Of a stretch of 64,000 nt of DNA, positions 26,053 to 33,374 are shown piece after piece. The position numbers and the translations under genes are program-made. How positions within the stretch are numbered: the first letter of the stretch is position 1; the number at the start of each line of letters is the position of its first letter. Source of the stretch: Mycolicibacterium peregrinum (GTDB lineage Bacteria > Actinomycetota > Actinomycetes > Mycobacteriales > Mycobacteriaceae); contig NZ_LZSO01000051.1 in the NCBI RefSeq assembly GCF_001665785.1, positions 1 through 64,000 of the forward strand, read 5' to 3'. The notes below the pieces were generated by a model. The model was not told the origin of the DNA and searched no databases. It was given only the letters and a program-made list of their open reading frames with translations.

Positions 26053-26543
26053 CTTCATCTACCGACACGACGGCAATCGAAGGCCAGCGCTACGTCGTCA
26101 CCCGCACCATCTCCGCCTCCCCTGCCCAGGTGTTCGCCGTCCTGGCCAACCCGGCCCGACATTGCGACACCGAGCCCGGCGACTGGGTGCGCGACGCGAT
26201 CGACCCCGAACCGATCACCAGGACCGGTCAGATCTTCGCGGTCAACATGTTCCTACCGGCGGCCGGTGGCCATTACGTCATGCACAACCTGGTGACCGAG
26301 TTCGACCAGGACCGGACGATCGCCTGGTTGCCCGGCCAGCTCGACGAGCAGGGCCACCATGCGCCCGGTGGCTGGTGGTGGCGGTACGACCTGGCCCCCA
26401 ACGGGGACCAGACCGACGTCACCCTCACCTACGACTGGACCGACACGCCGCAGAGCTTCCGCGACCAGATCGGCGGGATGCCCCCATTCGGGTCCGACTT
26501 CCTCGACGAATCGCTTGCGGCACTGGATCGTTCATCGAAGTAG
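26049..26543 (+). CDS. SRPBCC (START-like) ligand-binding protein
   Basis: This 164-aa protein has a polyketide cyclase/dehydrase-type SRPBCC pattern: 'YVVTRTISASPAQVFAVLANPARHCDTEPGDWV', the central 'YVMHNLVTEFDQDRTIAWLPGQ', 'WWRYDLAPNGDQTDVTLTYDW' and a C-terminal helix 'FLDESLAALDRS'. Such proteins hold hydrophobic ligands in a helix-grip cavity. The start is GTG 26049 overlapping the DUF899 stop. The stop at 26543 abuts the stop of the convergent NTF2-like gene with no gap. Confidence 0.88.
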   Translation: MTSSTDTTAIEGQRYVVTRTISASPAQVFAVLANPARHCDTEPGDWVRDAIDPEPITRTGQIFAVNMFLPAAGGHYVMHNLVTEFDQDRTIAWLPGQLDEQGHHAPGGWWWRYDLAPNGDQTDVTLTYDWTDTPQSFRDQIGGMPPFGSDFLDESLAALDRSSK

Positions 26544-26906
26544 TCAGGCCGGCACCTGGTCCAGGAATCCGAGCACGGTCTGGATCCGGCCCTCACCGTC
26601 AGTGGTGAGCACGTCGAAACCGACCACTACCGGGTCGGCGTCGCGCGGACCGAGCCCCCACTGGAAACGCGCCTGCCGGTGGTGGTTGTCGGGCCCGCTG
26701 ACGAGGGTGAACACGAATCCCGGAAACTGGGTGTGGACCGCCTCGATGGCGCTGGACACCCCGTCGTGTCCGCTGACCTCAGCGAGCGGATCGGTATAGG
26801 TGACGCCGGCCGACCAATGCCGTTCCAGCAGGGCCCGTCGGCCGGCGGCATCGGTGGCATTCCAGGTGCTGAGGTACGCAGTGACGGTGTCGTTGAGCTC
26901 GGCCAT
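26544..26906 (-). CDS. NTF2-like (SnoaL-type) protein
   Basis: This 120-aa cone-shaped alpha+beta protein has 'VTAYLSTWNATDAAGRRALLERHWSAGVTYTDPLAEVSGHDGV' (SnoaL-like N-terminal half) and 'FQWGLGPRDADPVVVGFDVLTTDGEGRIQTVLGFLD'. The Asp/His pair typical of catalytic members (TDP...GHD) is present, but the reaction is unknown; many are isomerases, dehydratases or only ligand carriers. It lies between the SRPBCC and ldtB genes and seems an independent unit. Confidence 0.85.
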   Translation of the reverse strand: MAELNDTVTAYLSTWNATDAAGRRALLERHWSAGVTYTDPLAEVSGHDGVSSAIEAVHTQFPGFVFTLVSGPDNHHRQARFQWGLGPRDADPVVVGFDVLTTDGEGRIQTVLGFLDQVPA

Positions 26907-26968
26907 TTCGCCTCTTTCACGGTAATCGACTGGGACTCAGCCAGATTCGCCGATTCGAAGCGGGATGT

Positions 26969-26989
26969 CGATTACCGCAGGGGTAATCG
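26969..26989 (-). terminator. hairpin downstream of ldtB
   Basis: Perfect 8-bp arms (26969-26976 and 26982-26989) with a 5-nt loop lie 3 bp past the ldtB stop. No T-run, so termination strength is uncertain. Confidence 0.5.
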
Positions 26990-26991
26990 GG

Positions 26992-28212
26992 TCAGGTGCT
27001 GGCGTTGCCGGTGCGCCACTGGTCCCACGGGATGTTCCAGTCCCCCAGGCCCTCGGTGCCCGGCAACACCGGGCCCACGGTGTTGACGACCTCGACGATG
27101 TCGCCGCGTTTGGTGTTCTCGTAGAACCACCTGGCGTTCGCAGTGCTGACGTTGAGGCAGCCATGGCTGACGTTGCTGTAACCCTGGCTGCCTACCGACC
27201 ACGGGGCACCGTGCACGTAGATGCCGCTGTAGGACATCTGGGTCGCGAAGTCGACCTCGGTGCGATAACCGTTCGGCGAGTTGACCGGCACGCCGTAGGT
27301 GGAGGAATCCATCACCATGTGGTCGAAACGATCGCCGACGATGTAGACGCCGTTGTTGGTCGGAGAACTGTTCTTACCCATGGAGATCGGCATGGCCTTG
27401 ACGACCTCGCCGTTGCGCCGGACGGTCAGTGTCTTGGTGGTGTCGTCGGCCTGCGCGATCACCTCGTCGCCGATCGTGAAGTGGGTCGTGACATTGCCCT
27501 GGCCGAACAGCCCGTCGCCCAACTCGACACCGTAGGTGTTGACCGTGACGTCCACCGAGGTGCCGGGCTTCCAGTATTTCGCGGGGCGCCAACGCACTTC
27601 GCGGTTGTTGAGCCAGTAGAACGCACCTTCGACAGGCGGATCGGTCTTGACGGTGACGGCACGTTGGGCGGCCAGACGATCGGAGATGTTCTCGTCGAAT
27701 CGGATTGCCACCGGCTGTCCCACCCCGACCACTTCCCCGTTGTTCGGCAGGACGTACGGCATCGTCAAGTTGGCCGGCGAGTGCGTTTCGAACCGCAGTC
27801 TGCGGTTGGCGACGCCACCGAGGCCTAGCGACTGCGCGTTGAGGGTGTACTGCTCGTTGTAGTCGAGTGGGTCGGTGGTGGACCACGTCAGCCCGTCGGC
27901 ACTGAACTTGCCTGCGACGCTGGCGCCTTCTTCGTTGGTCATGGTGACGCCGCCGAGCACACCGTTCTCCGCGCTCACCGTGACCGGCGCGTCGACGGTT
28001 ACCCCGACCGCGCCGTCGGTCACCGACGCGTTGACCCTGGGCACCAACAAATCGCCGTAGGGAGTGCCCTTGTCGGTGATCACCGGCGCCGGGCCCTGTG
28101 GGTCTTCGCCTCCGCACGCGGTAAGCCCCAACATCATTGCCGGCACCACGGCAGCCATGGCCCGCCGGAACACACCCCGATACGGACGGGTCACCGTCTG
28201 GGCCTGCCCCAT
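26992..28212 (-). CDS. ldtB: L,D-transpeptidase lipoprotein (LdtMt2-type)
   Basis: This 406-aa enzyme forms 3-3 cross-links in peptidoglycan and is the type inhibited by carbapenems. Order: signal peptide with lipobox 'LGLTAC' (lipidated C33); two Ig-like domains ('VGVTVDAPVTVSAENGVLGG', 'FDENISDRLAAQRAVTVKTDPPVEGAFYWLNNREVRW'); the catalytic YkuD domain with 'SSTYGVPVNSPNGYRT', 'YVHGAPWSVGSQGYSNVSHG' and the nucleophile C352 in 'SHGCLN'; and the Trp-rich tail 'GDWNIPWDQWR'. It closely resembles Rv2518c (LppS/LdtMt2). ATG 28212 gives a long n-region; ATG at residue 19 is an alternative. Confidence 0.95.
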   Translation of the reverse strand: MGQAQTVTRPYRGVFRRAMAAVVPAMMLGLTACGGEDPQGPAPVITDKGTPYGDLLVPRVNASVTDGAVGVTVDAPVTVSAENGVLGGVTMTNEEGASVAGKFSADGLTWSTTDPLDYNEQYTLNAQSLGLGGVANRRLRFETHSPANLTMPYVLPNNGEVVGVGQPVAIRFDENISDRLAAQRAVTVKTDPPVEGAFYWLNNREVRWRPAKYWKPGTSVDVTVNTYGVELGDGLFGQGNVTTHFTIGDEVIAQADDTTKTLTVRRNGEVVKAMPISMGKNSSPTNNGVYIVGDRFDHMVMDSSTYGVPVNSPNGYRTEVDFATQMSYSGIYVHGAPWSVGSQGYSNVSHGCLNVSTANARWFYENTKRGDIVEVVNTVGPVLPGTEGLGDWNIPWDQWRTGNAST

Positions 28213-28344
28213 GGTCGTCCTACCCCTCGCACGGTCGATAGCAAATTCTTGGCAATAGTCTAAGGGTTCCGGCCGGATCGGGCCGACCAGAAGCCCGCCC
28301 CAGGCCCACCACCAGCGGATTTCACTGTTGAGAGAAACTCCTGT

Positions 28345-28350
28345 TATTGT
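28345..28350 (+). promoter_or_regulatory. -10 element of tRNA-Lys
   Basis: TATTGT lies 10 nt before the tRNA 5' end, with a weak TCACTG at -35 (28322-28327, 17-nt spacing). Matches are partial. Confidence 0.4.
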
Positions 28351-28359
28351 CTCTCTCGC

Positions 28360-28435
<76 letters not shown>

Positions 28436-28440
28436 ACCAA

Positions 28441-28465
28441 AAACCCTGCCTCGGCAGGGTTTTTG
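28441..28465 (+). terminator. strong intrinsic terminator of tRNA-Lys
   Basis: AAACCCTGCC and GGCAGGGTTT form a 10-bp stem with a 2-nt linker, followed by more T. This classical hairpin-U-run form is uncommon in mycobacteria. Confidence 0.9.
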
Positions 28466-28505
28466 CGTTTCAGGCTTTCAGTGTTACTGGATTGCTCTTC
28501 ATCTG

Positions 28506-28685
28506 TCAGGCTCGGTACCTCTCGGCCAGTCGGTCGCCGATGCTGGGTTCAGCCTCTTCCAACAACATCTCGACGGCCCCGGCCAGATGTGCGGCCGCAT
28601 AGCCGTGATCCCGGTACTGCTCACTCTTGAAGCGGTCGAGCTCCCTGCGCAGATCGCCCAGGGTTTCGTCGCTCACATGTGCCAT
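28506..28685 (-). CDS. small hypothetical protein
   Basis: A predicted 59-aa acidic, mainly helical protein ('LGDLRRELDRFKSEQYRDHGYAAAHLAGAVEMLLEEAE') that ends 'GDRLAERYRA'. The start ATG 28685 has GGGAGG 8 nt upstream; longer versions from 28742 or 28829 lack a ribosome-binding site. No family is recognised. Codon usage is good for the genus and the helix is amphipathic. It could be a regulator or chaperone subunit, but nothing supports a specific role. Confidence 0.5.
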   Translation of the reverse strand: MAHVSDETLGDLRRELDRFKSEQYRDHGYAAAHLAGAVEMLLEEAEPSIGDRLAERYRA

Positions 28686-29347
28686 ATGGCTACCTCCCGT
28701 CGGTGTGACCACGGCCCACATCGCCTTACGGAAGTTCGACATGAGCCATTGGGTGTCGTCAGCGAATCCCGACGATGAGCCAGTCGGGATCGGCTTTACC
28801 GGCGATAGCCCGTGCAGCGATCCTGGCAAACGGAAAATAAGTTAGCTGCAACGTAATACCCCCTTGTCACACGATTGTTCCGTGTTGCGGTCGGGATCAA
28901 GACCCAAGGCCGCCTCCCCAATCCTGACCCGACGTCGACCTTAGCTGGACACCCATGCACTAGCAACCGGTTCGCCCAGAAAGAGCCGTTCCCGCCCTGC
29001 TATGCAGCAGATTTCAGCTATCGCGCCCCATCGGCACCGAGTTGCACAGAGCCCCGGCGATTATCAGAACGACACATGTTTGCCAATCGTTTTCCCCACC
29101 AAATCGACGTGGATCAGGGCGGAACGGCCAGCCGCGCGTCACGGGACGCCAAGGAGCCAGCAAACTTTTCTGTGGATCCATCCGATTCCATCCGGCGCCA
29201 CGCAGACAGTGTCCGCCCGCCACGAAAGGCGCCGGCCGAATTTGCGGTGAACGGTACTCGCCATAGCCAGAAGCCCCTCGGCGACATACCTCGATAATGT
29301 GCTGATAACCGTGAAGCAACCCGACAAGTCGCAACAACACTCTATTG
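28686..29347. other. gene-poor stretch
   Basis: About 660 bp with lower GC than its neighbours and no ORF with mycobacterial codon bias on either strand. The longest frames (28875-29297 on +, 29014-29340 on -) lack ribosome-binding sites and recognisable composition. I see no RNA gene or clear repeat here; an unannotated non-coding RNA is possible. Confidence 0.5.
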
Positions 29348-29377
29348 TTGACGTAGACGTAAGTTACTGCTTAGAAT
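29348..29377 (+). promoter_or_regulatory. putative sigma-A promoter of the 52-aa ORF
   Basis: TTGACG (29348-29353), an 18-nt spacer and TAGAAT (29372-29377) give a predicted start near 29384, and so a leader of about 108 nt before the ATG at 29493. Confidence 0.5.
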
Positions 29378-29492
29378 CCAACTTCGACGCTTCCGCTGGT
29401 CAGACGCTAGAAACCGTGTTAATCTCAAGTTAGCTGATCAATTGCGATCCGGTACCGCGTGGCGATTACGCCAAGATGAGGGGTGTTAGCTG

Positions 29493-29651
29493 ATGCCTGC
29501 CGTAGGTGGCGCCGATCCCACAGCTTCATCGACCGCCGCATTTGTTGCTGCGAACCAGCCCGTCATGGTGTATACCTGCAGCCGCCTGGGTCGCATCGCC
29601 AATCCCCCGAGTTTCTCGTTGGCGGACTGGCTCCTGTTCCGCCGCCGCTGA
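29493..29651 (+). CDS. 52-aa protein of unknown function ending in RRR
   Basis: A small ORF not overlapped by any other gene. It begins 'MPAVGGADPTASSTAAFVA', contains one Cys in 'MVYTCSRLGRI' and ends 'LADWLLFRRR'. GAGGGG lies 8-9 nt before the ATG and a good promoter lies ~110 bp upstream. Its TGA is inside the first palindrome of a 26-bp tandem repeat, exactly as for the HerA-like gene at 19632 (also ending RRR-TGA). No signal peptide or transmembrane helix is evident. I do not recognise it; a peptide-level function is unproven. Confidence 0.5.
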   Translation: MPAVGGADPTASSTAAFVAANQPVMVYTCSRLGRIANPPSFSLADWLLFRRR

Positions 29652-29734
29652 GCGGCGTATCAAGCCTGAGCCGCTGAGCGGCGTATCAAGCCCGAGCCGC
29701 TGAGCGGCGTGTTGCGCGGGAGCCGCTGAACGGG
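29644..29734. repeat. 26-bp tandem repeat array, four units
   Basis: The palindrome GCCGCTGAGCGGC occurs at 29644, 29670 and 29696, with a degenerate copy at 29722. The period is exactly 26 bp and the linker is GTATCAAGCCTGA-like. The family is shared with 19575-19639, where the array reads on the opposite strand but again directly after a gene's RRR-stop. Confidence 0.9.
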
Positions 29735-29740
29735 GCATCT

Positions 29741-29769
29741 CCGCAGGGCGCACAGCGCACGCCCTGCGG
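29741..29769. terminator. hairpin between convergent genes
   Basis: Perfect 10-bp arms (29741-29750 and 29760-29769) around a 9-nt loop, 8 bp beyond the DUF3618 stop on the minus strand. Confidence 0.6.
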
Positions 29770-29777
29770 ATCGACAC

Positions 29778-30005
29778 TCAGCGCCGCTTGATCCGTCGCA
29801 CGACGACGAACACCACCAGCACTCCTGCACCGGCCAATGACGCCGTCACGGCGGGCTTCTTGATGAAGCCGATCACCGCCGACTTGAAATCGTCGGCCAG
29901 GCGCTGCGGGTTGGCCCGCTCTGCCAGGGAGTCGACAGTCACCGCCAGCTGATCGCGAGCCTGATCGATATCCCGCTTGATGCTCTCCGGGTCCCGGTTC
30001 GCCAC
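29778..30005 (-). CDS. DUF3618 small membrane protein
   Basis: This 75-aa protein has a charged N-terminal helix ('DPESIKRDIDQARDQLAVTVDSLAERANP') followed by one transmembrane helix ('ASLAGAGVLVVFVVV') and a basic end (RRIKRR). The pattern is that of DUF3618, found in actinobacteria, often near stress or membrane genes. It matches the place and size of Rv2520c. GTG 30005 is preferred (GAGGAG 7 nt upstream) over the longer ORF. Divergent from bcp. Confidence 0.85.
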   Translation of the reverse strand: MANRDPESIKRDIDQARDQLAVTVDSLAERANPQRLADDFKSAVIGFIKKPAVTASLAGAGVLVVFVVVRRIKRR

Positions 30006-30110
30006 TGTTTGCTCCTCTAAGCCGCTCCATATCGTGCTGCCCTGCCGCACTACCCTAGATCAGCCGGCGCCGTGACGACGGAACCGGTCGACAAGAAGGG
30101 ATACCCACGA

Positions 30111-30584
30111 ATGCCGCAAACCCCGCGCCTCGAGGTGGGAGACACCGCCCCGGCTTTCAGCCTGCCCGACGCCGACGGCAACGTCGTCAAGCTCTCCGAC
30201 TACAAGGGCCGCAAGGTCATCGTGTACTTCTACCCCGCGGCATCAACGCCCGGCTGCACCAAGCAGGCGTGCGATTTCCGGGACAGCCTCGCCGAGCTCA
30301 ACGGCGCCGGCCTCGATGTCATCGGTATCTCCCCCGACAAGCCGGAGAAGCTCGCCAAGTTCCGCGACAAGGAGGAGCTCACCTTCCCGTTGCTGTCCGA
30401 TCCGGACCGTGAGGTGTTGACGGCCTGGGGCGCTTTCGGCGAAAAGACCATGTACGGCAAGACCGTTCAGGGTGTGATCCGGTCGACGTTCCTCGTCGAC
30501 GAGAAGGGCAAGATCGCCGTCGCGCAGTACAACGTGCGGGCCACCGGCCACGTCGCCAAGTTGCGCCGCGACCTGTCGGTCTGA
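30111..30584 (+). CDS. bcp: thioredoxin-dependent peroxiredoxin Bcp/PrxQ
   Basis: This 157-aa peroxiredoxin reduces hydroperoxides. The peroxidatic Cys (C49) lies in 'STPGCTKQACDF' with the resolving Cys five residues later (C54), the atypical 2-Cys Bcp pattern. Other marks are 'FYPAASTPG', 'GISPDKPEKLAKF' and 'PLLSDPDREV'. ATG 30111 gives the same length as Rv2521, whereas the in-frame GTG 30072 would add 13 non-conserved residues. Convergent with the antiporter gene, 6 bp apart. Confidence 0.93.
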   Translation: MPQTPRLEVGDTAPAFSLPDADGNVVKLSDYKGRKVIVYFYPAASTPGCTKQACDFRDSLAELNGAGLDVIGISPDKPEKLAKFRDKEELTFPLLSDPDREVLTAWGAFGEKTMYGKTVQGVIRSTFLVDEKGKIAVAQYNVRATGHVAKLRRDLSV

Positions 30585-30590
30585 CACTGG

Positions 30591-31580
30591 TCACAACTGG
30601 GTCGTCAGCAGGAACATCAGGTAGCCGAGGTAGGCCGCGATCATCGCGGCCCCCTCCGCTCGGTGCACCCGCCGGCCCGAGACGAAGATCGGGATGCAGG
30701 CCAGGCTCGCCGCGACCATCAGTGGGATGTCGATCCACACGAGGTTGTGCGTCAGCTCCAGCCCGTGCGCGGGTACCAGGCACGTGATGCCGAGGATCAG
30801 CAGGATGTTGTAGACACTGCTGCCAAGTAGGTTGCCTACTGCGATGTCGCGTTCGCCGCGCACCGTCGAGACGATCGTCGTGACCAACTCCGGGGCCGAG
30901 GTTCCGATCGCCACAACGGTCAGGCCGATGAGCGCGTCCGACACCCCGAATCCGCGGGCGATCCCCACCGCCCCGCCTACCAGCCATTCGGCCCCGAGAA
31001 TCACCACGGCGATACCGCTTACCGTCATGACCGTATCCTGAAGTGCGCCGCCGCCAAGCGGTTTCGCCGCGGCACCGCTTGCCTGTCCCGACGGGAAGGC
31101 TTCGGCGTACCCGGCCACAGTTGCCCGGCTCTCCCGCCGCGACATCCGGATCAGCACAGCGGTGTACACGATGGCTCCAGACACCAGGATCAGCCCGTCC
31201 ACGCGCGACAGCACTCCGTTGACGGCCAAGACCCAGAGCAGGACCGCGGCTCCCGCCATCACTGGCAGATCGAAGCGCAAGGTGCGCTGTTGGATCGCCA
31301 GCGGACGGATCAACGCACTGAGCCCGAGGATGAACAAGATGTTGACGACGTTGGTGCCGGCGATATTGCCGACGGCCAGTTCGCCGCTGCCGGTGGTCGC
31401 GGCGGTGATGCCGACAGCCAGCTCGGGAAGACTGGTGCCGATCGACACCACGGTCAGTCCGATCAGGATCGGGCTGATTCCCAGGCGCGCAGCAAGTTTC
31501 GCACCGCCGCGGACCATCACCTCCGCGCCGATCGCCAAGGCGATCAGGCCGACGACGAACCAGCCGACGCTGCTGGCCAT
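30591..31580 (-). CDS. CaCA-family sodium/calcium exchanger (YrbG-like)
   Basis: This 329-aa polytopic protein has about 10 helices in two inverted halves, each with an ion-binding alpha-repeat: 'VVSIGTSLPELAVGITAATTG' near residues 43-63 and 'VVAIGTSAPELVTTIVSTVRG' near 220-240, each followed by 'AVGN.xGxxxxNI'. The acidic Glu of both repeats is present. Exchange of Ca2+ or K+ for Na+/H+ is expected. It starts 6 bp after the M20 peptidase stop, so the two are probably one transcript. Confidence 0.92.
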   Translation of the reverse strand: MASSVGWFVVGLIALAIGAEVMVRGGAKLAARLGISPILIGLTVVSIGTSLPELAVGITAATTGSGELAVGNIAGTNVVNILFILGLSALIRPLAIQQRTLRFDLPVMAGAAVLLWVLAVNGVLSRVDGLILVSGAIVYTAVLIRMSRRESRATVAGYAEAFPSGQASGAAAKPLGGGALQDTVMTVSGIAVVILGAEWLVGGAVGIARGFGVSDALIGLTVVAIGTSAPELVTTIVSTVRGERDIAVGNLLGSSVYNILLILGITCLVPAHGLELTHNLVWIDIPLMVAASLACIPIFVSGRRVHRAEGAAMIAAYLGYLMFLLTTQL

Positions 31581-31586
31581 CTCGGG

Positions 31587-32915
31587 CTAACTGCCCAGTG
31601 CCTCGAGCAGTAACGCTTCGGCCGTCGCCGCTTTCTCAAGCACCCCGAGATGCAGGCTTTCGTTCACGCTGTGCGCCTGGGTCCCCGGGTCCTCCACGCC
31701 GGTCACCAGAATCGTCGCGGCCGGGAAGGCTTCGGCGAACTCGGCGATGAAGGGAATTGATCCGCCCATACCCATGTCCACCGGGTCGGTGCCCCAGGCG
31801 GTCCGGAACGCCGTGCGGGCCGCGTCGTACACCGCACCGGAGGAATCGATCGCGTAGGGCTGGCCGACATCGCCGCGAGTCACGGTGACCTGGGCTCCCC
31901 AGGGCACATGGGTCTCGAGGTGACGGGTCAACGCCTCCAGATGCGCGTGGGCGTCACCGCCGGGCGCGACCCGCATGCTGATCTTGGCGCGGGCCCGCGG
32001 GATCAGCGTGTTCGACGACTTGTCGATGGATGTGGTGTCGATGCCGATGACGGTGATCGCGGGTTTGGCCCACATGCGTTGCACCACTGAGCCGGAACCG
32101 ATTTCGGCCACCCCGTCCAGCAGTCCGGATTCCTCGCGGACCCAGTGGGCGCCACGGTCGACGTCGGCAGCGGTGGCCTCGTGCAGGCCGGCGACCGCGA
32201 CGTTTCCGTCGTCGTCATGCAGGCTGGCCAGCAACCGCACCAGCACGCTCAACGCATCCGGCACCACCCCACCCCACAGGCCCGAATGCAGGCCATGGTC
32301 CAGGGTGGCCACCTCGACCACACAGTCGGCCAGGCCACGCAGGGTCACGGTCAGCGCCGGGATCTCGGTGCTCCAGTTGTCGGAGTCGGCGATGACGATG
32401 ACGTCGGCGGCCAGTGCTTCCTTGTGGGCAGCCAGGAGTGCACCCAGTGACGGAGAACCGGATTCCTCCTCGCCTTCGACGAATACCGTGACGCCGACCG
32501 GAGGCTTGCCGTCGAACGCCCGGATGGCCGCCAGATGGGTTGCGATACCAGCCTTGTCGTCGGCGGTGCCACGGCCGTAGAGCCGGCCGTCACGTTCGGT
32601 GGGCTCGAACGGTGCGGAATCCCACTGGGCCGGATCCCCTTCAGGCTGCACGTCATGGTGGGCGTACAGCAGCACCGTCGGTGCTCCCGCAGGTGGCGGG
32701 TAATGCGCGATGACGGCGGGCGCACCGCCTTCGCTGACGATGCGGACCTCAGGAAAGCCTGTCTCGGCCAACAGCTTTGCGACGGCCTCGGCGCTGCGGT
32801 GCACCTCGTCACGGCGGGCCGGGTCGGCCCACACCGACTGGATTCGTACCAGATCCTCCAGATCCGACCGCACCGACGGCAACACCTGCTGTACCCGCTG
32901 CACGACATCAGTCAT
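31587..32915 (-). CDS. M20-family metallopeptidase (dipeptidase)
   Basis: This 442-aa di-zinc hydrolase has 'LLYAHHDVQPEGDPAQWDS' (first His and bridging-type Asp), 'GRGTADDKAGI' (bridging Asp), 'EGEEESGSPSLGALL' (catalytic Glu pair), 'IADSDNWST' (metal Asp) and C-terminal 'AHSVNESLHL' (metal His). A dimerisation insert is present in the middle, as in CNDP-like dipeptidases. It corresponds to Rv2522c. Cytoplasmic, with no signal peptide. The substrate is probably a dipeptide or acylated amino acid, inferred from the family. Confidence 0.92.
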   Translation of the reverse strand: MTDVVQRVQQVLPSVRSDLEDLVRIQSVWADPARRDEVHRSAEAVAKLLAETGFPEVRIVSEGGAPAVIAHYPPPAGAPTVLLYAHHDVQPEGDPAQWDSAPFEPTERDGRLYGRGTADDKAGIATHLAAIRAFDGKPPVGVTVFVEGEEESGSPSLGALLAAHKEALAADVIVIADSDNWSTEIPALTVTLRGLADCVVEVATLDHGLHSGLWGGVVPDALSVLVRLLASLHDDDGNVAVAGLHEATAADVDRGAHWVREESGLLDGVAEIGSGSVVQRMWAKPAITVIGIDTTSIDKSSNTLIPRARAKISMRVAPGGDAHAHLEALTRHLETHVPWGAQVTVTRGDVGQPYAIDSSGAVYDAARTAFRTAWGTDPVDMGMGGSIPFIAEFAEAFPAATILVTGVEDPGTQAHSVNESLHLGVLEKAATAEALLLEALGS

Positions 32916-32946
32916 GGTGACGACCCTAGCGGCACTGTCGAGAGAG

Positions 32947-33339
32947 CTAGAGCTCCTCGATGATCGCCACCGCGGCGGCGGTGTCGGCCTCGTGGGTGAG
33001 CGAGACGTGAATGGTCACGGTTTCGAGGTGCTTGGCGATCTCGCCGGACAGCCGCACCTTGGGCCGACCCCACATGTCGGTGACCACCTCGATGTCACGG
33101 TGGATCCCCTCCGGCAGGGCCGGCCGCTTCGAGAACCGTGAGCTGGACCAGGCCTTGATCACAGCTTCCTTGGCCGCCCACCGGGCCGCCAGGTGCCGGG
33201 CCGCCGACGAACTCTTGTCCGCGGCGTCCCGGCGCTCACCCGGCGTGAACGTCTCGGCGAATACGGTTCCCGGCCGGTCCACCTGCTCGGCGAAATCAGG
33301 TATGGAAACCACATCGATGCCTATGCCCATAATCGCCAT
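32947..33339 (-). CDS. acpS: holo-[acyl-carrier-protein] synthase
   Basis: This 130-aa phosphopantetheinyl transferase converts apo-ACP to holo-ACP, including the ACP domain of the FAS-I encoded upstream. Motifs are 'GIGIDVVSIPDF' (Mg2+ Asp), 'FTPGE' and 'RWAAKEAVIKAW' (catalytic Glu/Lys), with 'IHVSLTHEADTAAA' near the end. It lies 35 bp downstream of fas, as in the mycobacterial fas-acpS operon. ATG at 33339 or at codon 4. Confidence 0.95.
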   Translation of the reverse strand: MAIMGIGIDVVSIPDFAEQVDRPGTVFAETFTPGERRDAADKSSSAARHLAARWAAKEAVIKAWSSSRFSKRPALPEGIHRDIEVVTDMWGRPKVRLSGEIAKHLETVTIHVSLTHEADTAAAVAIIEEL

Positions 33340-33374
33340 GGAAGCGAACCTAGCTCACCTCTCCGTGCCCGCAC

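Noticed and set aside
28875..29340. Overlapping ORFs of 140 and 108 codons in the gene-poor stretch
   Set aside because: Poor codon bias, no ribosome-binding site, no hydrophobic or domain pattern, and the two frames contradict each other.
29644..29734. CRISPR-like array
   Set aside because: Repeat and spacer do not differ: the whole 26-bp unit repeats, only four units exist, and there are no cas genes.
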